This document shows, piece after piece, positions 37,815-41,194 of a stretch of DNA of 41,194 nt; positions within the stretch are counted from its first letter, which is position 1, and each line of letters starts with the position of its first letter. The DNA is from Chromatiales bacterium (lineage in GTDB: Bacteria > Pseudomonadota > Gammaproteobacteria > Thiohalomonadales > Thiohalomonadaceae). The stretch lies in NCBI GenBank assembly GCA_003251535.1, contig QKFD01000046.1, positions 1 to 41,194 of the forward strand, given 5' to 3'. The notes under the pieces are model-generated. The model saw nothing but the letters and a program-made list of their open reading frames with translations. It made no database searches and was not told the origin of the DNA. A program made the translations under genes and the position numbers.

Positions 37815-39013
37815 ATCTATCGGCACTACCGGGTTGGCGGCGCGGTTTTGTCGAGGCCTGCCTGGCGCTGGTGGGGGCGGAGGGGAGCGATTGGTATCAG
37901 GGTTTCTGTAAACGGGTGACGGCGGAGATCGCACCGCAGGCCGCCCATGTGGATGCCAGCGGGAGCTATCCCCGTGATGGGGTGGCGGTGCTGCGCGAGA
38001 GCGGGGTGTTTGGGGCGGCGTTGCCGGTGGCCCAAGGGGGGCTGGGGTTCGGTCCCTCCATCGCCTCGTTGGCGGTGGAGACGGTGGCCGCTGCCTGCCC
38101 CTCCACCGCTGCCGTGCTGATGTTCCATCTCCAGGTGATTCTGCGTTTGGTGCGGTTCGGCTCGCCGCGTCAGCAGGAGGAGACCCTGCCGCGGCTGGTG
38201 AGGGGGGAGTGGATGGGGGCGAGCGCTTGGACCGAGGCCTCCTCTGGCGCCGATAAGTCGCGCCTTACCACCCGCCTGCACCAAGGGCCGCAGGGGTGGC
38301 GGCTGGATGGCGCCAAGACCTACTGCACCGGCCTAGAGGGGGCCCAGGTGGTCCATGCCCTGGTGGCCGTGCCCGACGCCGCCGGCGCCCCTGTCCCCAG
38401 CTTCATCCAGGTGACCACCGACACCCCGGGGGTGGCCATCGAGGAGATCTACCCGCTACTCGGGATGCGCGGTAGCTCCACCGGCACCATCCGCTTTGAC
38501 GATGTGGTGGCGACCCCCGCGGATCTGGTGGGGGAGGTGGGGGGCGGGCGGCGAATGATGGCCAATAGCCACGAGGTGTGCGTCAACCCCGGCCTGTTGG
38601 CGCTGGGGATCGCCGCTGCCTCTTATAGCGAGCTGCTCGCCAGTGTCACTGGCGCCAACGGCAGCATGGTCGATAGCACCGGCTTTCAACACACCCGCCT
38701 CACCCTCGCCGGTCTGGAGATGCAGCTTGGGAGCGCCTATGCCTACGCTGCCCAGGCGGTGCGCTATGCCGCCAGCGATATCACCCAGAAAAACCTGGAG
38801 TGTCTGCGCTCCAAGGTCCAGGCGAGCGAGACCGCCACGGCACTCACCAGTGGTGCCATGCAGCTGGTCGGCTCGCGGGCGTTCCGCAGTGGCCACCCGC
38901 TGGAGCGCCATTTCCGCGATGCCCGGGCCACCTCCCTGATGGGACCCTGCACCGAGGTGGTCAAGGAGCAGGTGGCGGCATCGATTCTCGAACAGGCAAG
39001 GAGAGGAGTGTAG
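37811..39013 (+). CDS. Acyl-CoA dehydrogenase-family flavoprotein
   Basis: A 400-residue protein with ACAD architecture. The helical N domain (about 30-130) contains GVFGAALPVAQGGLG. The beta domain has the FAD-binding GASAWTEASSGADKSRLTT (about 136-154) and LDGAKTYCTG. The C-terminal four-helix domain ends in HPLERHFRDARATSLMGPCTEVV. At the position of the usual catalytic Glu (YEGT motif in medium-chain enzymes) the sequence is Met-Gly-Pro, with Gly378 in its place. Glu255, in SHEVCVNPG, lies close to the alternative base position used by isovaleryl-CoA dehydrogenase. It may therefore be a dehydrogenase with a moved base or a flavin monooxygenase-like relative. GTG at 37811 overlaps the PrpF-like stop; the next ATG is three bases past its own stop. 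Confidence 0.88.
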   Translation: MNLSALPGWRRGFVEACLALVGAEGSDWYQGFCKRVTAEIAPQAAHVDASGSYPRDGVAVLRESGVFGAALPVAQGGLGFGPSIASLAVETVAAACPSTAAVLMFHLQVILRLVRFGSPRQQEETLPRLVRGEWMGASAWTEASSGADKSRLTTRLHQGPQGWRLDGAKTYCTGLEGAQVVHALVAVPDAAGAPVPSFIQVTTDTPGVAIEEIYPLLGMRGSSTGTIRFDDVVATPADLVGEVGGGRRMMANSHEVCVNPGLLALGIAAASYSELLASVTGANGSMVDSTGFQHTRLTLAGLEMQLGSAYAYAAQAVRYAASDITQKNLECLRSKVQASETATALTSGAMQLVGSRAFRSGHPLERHFRDARATSLMGPCTEVVKEQVAASILEQARRGV

Positions 39014-39015
39014 CG

Positions 39016-39915
39016 ATGACAGGTTCGCGGCAGACCGGCCCGGCTACCAAGGCGAAGGAGCTGACTCAACCCTACGGTGTCGGCTATCTCTACCACTACG
39101 ACCCCGGCTATCAGGCGTTCGAGCGCGCCCTGCGGGGGGCGGGTGGCGTGGTGGATATCTATGAAGTACTGGGGGTGCAGTTCAACTCAGAACCGGAGGC
39201 GTTGGAGCGCTTTGCCGCCACCCTGGGCAAGCCCATCACTTTGCACTCCTTCGAGTACTGCCTGGGCAACGTGCAGCGGCCACCGCAGGCGGTGCTGGAG
39301 CGGGTACTGCGGGCCGCCAAGCTCTGCAATGCCGCCTACATCGGTGAGCATATGGCCTTCATGGGGGATAACCGCACCTACGCGGGCGGCTTCATCACCC
39401 CACCGGGTACCGATGAGCAGAACGAGATCTTAGTGCAGCATGTGCAGACGCTGAAGAGCGAATCCCCCTGCCCCATCATCTTGGAGAACCCCTCCAAGCT
39501 CTATCCCCAGATAGGCCCCTACACCATCGGCCAGCAGCTACGCAAAGTGGCCGAGGCCGCCGATGTCGGCATCCTCCTCAGCCTCTCCAACATCAGCATC
39601 AGCGAGCGTTTTGTGCCGCAGGATCGTGAGGAGATCTTGGCGGCCCTGCCACTGGAGCGGGTCAAGCAGCTCCACCTCATCTGCGGTAACGAGGCGGAGG
39701 AGCGGATGCCAGGGATGGAGGGGCAGCGGCAGGAGCAGGCGTGGATGCTGAAGACCATGGAGCAGCTGGCCCGCAATCCTGACTTCAAACCGGTGGCGGT
39801 CATCTACGAACTACAGGCAGGTACCCCCTCGTTGGCCGAACCGGAGCGATTGCGGGATCACATGGAGTTGGCGCGGGAGCTCTTCTTCCGACCGGAGAGG
39901 CGCCAGGCGGCCTAA
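39016..39915 (+). CDS. DUF692/MNIO-family multinuclear iron-dependent oxidase, divergent
   Basis: A 299-residue TIM-barrel protein with the order of DUF692 (MbnB/TglH-like) motifs: GVGYLYHYDPGYQ (21-33), VVDIYEVLGVQFN with Glu50, ITLHSFEYCLGN with His77, YIGEHMAFMG with His112, IILENPSKLY with Glu157/Asn158, ILLSLSNISIS (family usually LLDVNN; Ser189 stands where Asp is expected), QLHLICGN with His220 and VIYELQAGTPSL with Glu265. The family's D-x-H motif after the HLxG strand is replaced by MEGQ. Most metal ligands remain but at least one Asp is lost, so metal stoichiometry may differ. MNIOs oxidise peptide side chains using a partner protein, which is encoded next. ATG 39016 is two bases after the ACAD stop; upstream in-frame sequence is antisense-like filler. 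Confidence 0.78.
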   Translation: MTGSRQTGPATKAKELTQPYGVGYLYHYDPGYQAFERALRGAGGVVDIYEVLGVQFNSEPEALERFAATLGKPITLHSFEYCLGNVQRPPQAVLERVLRAAKLCNAAYIGEHMAFMGDNRTYAGGFITPPGTDEQNEILVQHVQTLKSESPCPIILENPSKLYPQIGPYTIGQQLRKVAEAADVGILLSLSNISISERFVPQDREEILAALPLERVKQLHLICGNEAEERMPGMEGQRQEQAWMLKTMEQLARNPDFKPVAVIYELQAGTPSLAEPERLRDHMELARELFFRPERRQAA

Positions 39916-39945
39916 ACGGGCACCGGCCAACAAGGAGGATCGCAA

Positions 39946-40761
39946 GTGAGTTTAGAGGGAGTTCAGGAGTTCATCACCCGCTACCTGCGCGAACCGGAGT
40001 TCCGCGAGCGCTGTCGGCAGGATATGGCCGCGGCGGCCCGCGAGTGCCGGGTGGAGGAGAGCGAACTGGCGGAGTTGAAGGGGCTTGGCGCCCAGGACTT
40101 CGATAATGCCGCCGAAGAGATGTTCCGCGACCGTATCGGCAAACGCAGCGACGAGTTCCGGCAGTTTGTCGATCACCTGGCGCTCTACTACCCCATAGAG
40201 CAGTTCTACCGCGACTATGATGCCACCCACCCCGGCGGACAGTTGGCGCGGCCGTTGGAGCTGAACCGCTTCCTCGACTTTGGCGTCAAGCAGGTCCTGA
40301 GTCGCCAACTACCGGACTACCTGCTCGATCTGCTCCGCTTCTGCTACGGCTACACCTCCTTGGCCGATGCCCCGCTGGAGTCTTCACCGGCCACGGCCAT
40401 CAAGGTGAGCGCCGACACCGAACTGCGTGCCCACCAACGGGTGGCGCTACGCCGCCCCTACCGCATTGTCGAATTTCGCTACGACATCCTCACCCTCGCC
40501 AGCCACGACCCCGCCCTGGGACCGCCGCAGGTGATCCCCGCGCCCGGCCACTATCTGATGCAGAAGCATTGGGAGCAGGCCAAGACCACCCGCGTCGTGC
40601 CGGTCGATGAGCTACCTCTTCTGGCCCGTCTCCAGGGCGAGACGCCGGTAGCGCTGATTGACCTGGTGGCCTGGGCCCCCAACGCCGAGATCCCTGGCCT
40701 GGTTAGCCACCTCCAGCAGTTGGCGATCAACGGCTATCTGGATCTCTTTGAATCCCCTTAA
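39946..40761 (+). CDS. MNIO partner protein, DUF2063/HvfC-like with C-terminal winged-helix-type domain
   Basis: A 271-residue protein. The N-terminal helical domain (about 1-80; FITRYLREPEFRERCRQDMAAAARECRVEESEL) and a linking helical part (about 80-140) precede a C-terminal domain. That domain runs ADTELRAHQRVALRRPYRIVEFRYDILTLAS, then RVVPVDELPLLARLQGETPVALIDL and VSHLQQLAINGYLDLFE. This follows the pattern of HvfC/BufC-type proteins, whose end resembles a peptide-recognition winged helix (RRE-like). Such partners present the substrate peptide to the MNIO. The match is by eye and moderate. GTG at 39946 has AGGAGG nine bases upstream and the gene is 30 bases after the MNIO. Confidence 0.65.
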   Translation: MSLEGVQEFITRYLREPEFRERCRQDMAAAARECRVEESELAELKGLGAQDFDNAAEEMFRDRIGKRSDEFRQFVDHLALYYPIEQFYRDYDATHPGGQLARPLELNRFLDFGVKQVLSRQLPDYLLDLLRFCYGYTSLADAPLESSPATAIKVSADTELRAHQRVALRRPYRIVEFRYDILTLASHDPALGPPQVIPAPGHYLMQKHWEQAKTTRVVPVDELPLLARLQGETPVALIDLVAWAPNAEIPGLVSHLQQLAINGYLDLFESP

Positions 40762-40770
40762 GCGCCCAGC

Positions 40771-40815
40771 AAGAGGGGTGACCGTGCCGGCCCGTTCCAG
40801 CAGTTCACCCCTCTT
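40771..40815 (+). promoter_or_regulatory. 11-bp hairpin between the MNIO partner and the peptide gene
   Basis: AAGAGGGGTGA at 40771-40781 pairs perfectly with TCACCCCTCTT at 40805-40815 around a 23-base, GC-rich loop. It lies nine bases after the partner stop and 69 bases before the peptide start. No T run follows. It could terminate partially, or mark an RNA-processing site that lets the peptide message accumulate above the enzyme messages, as is common in peptide clusters. Confidence 0.7.
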
Positions 40816-40884
40816 GTGGTGTGGGCAGGTGATGGGGGGCGGGCCGGGAGCAGTGGATGGATCCCAACCTCTTTAAGGAGAGTA

Positions 40885-41194
40885 ATGGCGATGAGTAACT
40901 GGTTTTCTGCGACTAGCTGGGGGCCAGCCCTTCAGGCAATGAAGGCGGCAGCGGGCTGGAGCCCGGCCCTCCAAGCGATGAAGGCGGCGGCGGGCTGGAG
41001 CCCGAATCTTCAGGCGATGAAAGCAGCGGCGGGCTGGAGCCCGAATCTGCAGGCGATGAAAGCGGCGGCGGGCTGGAGCCCGAATCTGCAGGCGATGAAA
41101 GCGGCGGCGGGTTGGAGTCCGAACCTGCAGGCGATGAAGTCGGCGGCGGGTTGGAGCCCGAATCTGCAGGCGATGAAGTCGGCGGCGGGTTGGA
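40885..41194 (+). CDS. Candidate repetitive RiPP precursor peptide (incomplete at the right edge)
   Basis: The gene starts at ATG 40885, with AAGGAG four bases upstream, or more likely at ATG 40891 (ten bases). It is still open at the last base. A short leader (MAMSNWFSATS) is followed by tandem 13-residue units starting at Trp: unit 1 WGPALQAMKAAAG, unit 2 WSPALQAMKAAAG, units 3-5 WSPNLQAMKAAAG, units 6-7 WSPNLQAMKSAAG, with the Trp of unit 8 at the edge. No Cys occurs in the visible part. There is no signal peptide. It is the last visible gene after MNIO and partner, the usual place for a modified peptide. It could instead be a structural repeat protein; the context favours a precursor. Confidence 0.75.
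   Translation, partial: MAMSNWFSATSWGPALQAMKAAAGWSPALQAMKAAAGWSPNLQAMKAAAGWSPNLQAMKAAAGWSPNLQAMKAAAGWSPNLQAMKSAAGWSPNLQAMKSAAGW
40918..41193 (+). repeat. 39-bp tandem coding repeat (at least seven full units)
   Basis: Unit starts (TGG codons) are at 40918, 40957, 40996, 41035, 41074, 41113, 41152 and 41191, exactly 39 bases apart. Substitutions between units are nearly all at third codon positions (CCA/CCG, CTT/CTC/CTG, CAG/CAA, AAG/AAA, GGC/GGT, AGC/AGT, AAT/AAC). Only Ser-to-Gly (unit 1), Asn-to-Ala (units 1 and 2) and Ala-to-Ser (units 6 and 7) change the peptide. This is a protein-level repeat; no spacers separate the units. Confidence 0.95.

Noticed and set aside
38800-39015. N-terminal extension of the MNIO gene
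   Set aside because: The extension is an alternative frame of the ACAD gene with unrelated sequence; the ATG at 39016 directly precedes the conserved barrel.
40918-41194. Possible CRISPR array at the right edge
   Set aside because: Units are contiguous, in frame and vary at wobble positions; there are no unique spacers.

Overview
The window is a high-GC stretch (low-GC patches stand out) that reads like a Gammaproteobacterium. The evidence is rsmA, an UbiT-type SCP2 protein, a CopA-type ATPase, a short-form proS, an ilvB-ilvH-ilvC run, a DUF4124 protein, an HU with a histone-like tail and a very heavy c-di-GMP/two-component content. A sulfur- or iron-associated Chromatiales-like lineage is a guess; no rRNA or other phylogenetic marker was found to settle it.

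Layout. 1-3428: the end of an Rpn-type nuclease gene with a Gly-[IL]-[EQ]-Gln repeat, a small membrane protein, a CBS-CBS-citrate synthase fusion and about 1 kb without a convincing gene. 3429-7086: copper P-type ATPase, divergent from ubiT, followed by rsmA. 7137-8982: a minus-strand unit of cytochrome P460, ECF sigma factor and membrane anti-sigma factor. 9224-21015: a dense signalling block. Five overlapping plus-strand genes (PAS-HisKA without an ATPase domain, a membrane hybrid kinase, REC-HD-GYP, REC-AraC, 7TMR-DISM hybrid kinase) converge with a Cache-HAMP-PAS-PAS-GGDEF-EAL-CZB protein. 21193-28999: housekeeping and mixed accessory genes (AEC transporter, Sel1 protein, YjbQ, HU, HAD, CBS pair, a MacA-like adaptor and ABC ATPase without a permease, a SWEET-like membrane protein, a secreted protein with an IPTL-like sorting tail). 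29395-36119: ilvC/ilvH/ilvB, then DUF4124, MIF-type tautomerase, proS and a lytic transglycosylase.

The most interesting region is 36789 to the right edge. After a 0.67-kb AT-rich, structured intergenic region there is a compact plus-strand gene set: a PrpF/DapF-fold isomerase, an acyl-CoA-dehydrogenase-like flavoprotein, a divergent DUF692/MNIO iron oxidase, a DUF2063/HvfC-like MNIO partner, an 11-bp hairpin, and a small gene encoding at least seven tandem copies of a 13-residue peptide, W-S-P-N-L-Q-A-M-K-A-A-A-G. Differences between copies are mostly synonymous, so the peptide is under selection. An MNIO with its partner beside a short repetitive peptide gene is the usual architecture of a ribosomally made, post-translationally modified peptide (RiPP). 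A Cys-free, Trp/Pro/Asn-containing multi-core precursor combined with a PrpF-type isomerase and an ACAD-like flavoenzyme is not a combination I recognise. It is the best candidate for an undescribed system. The precursor runs off the window, so its total repeat number and C-terminus, and any export genes, are not visible.
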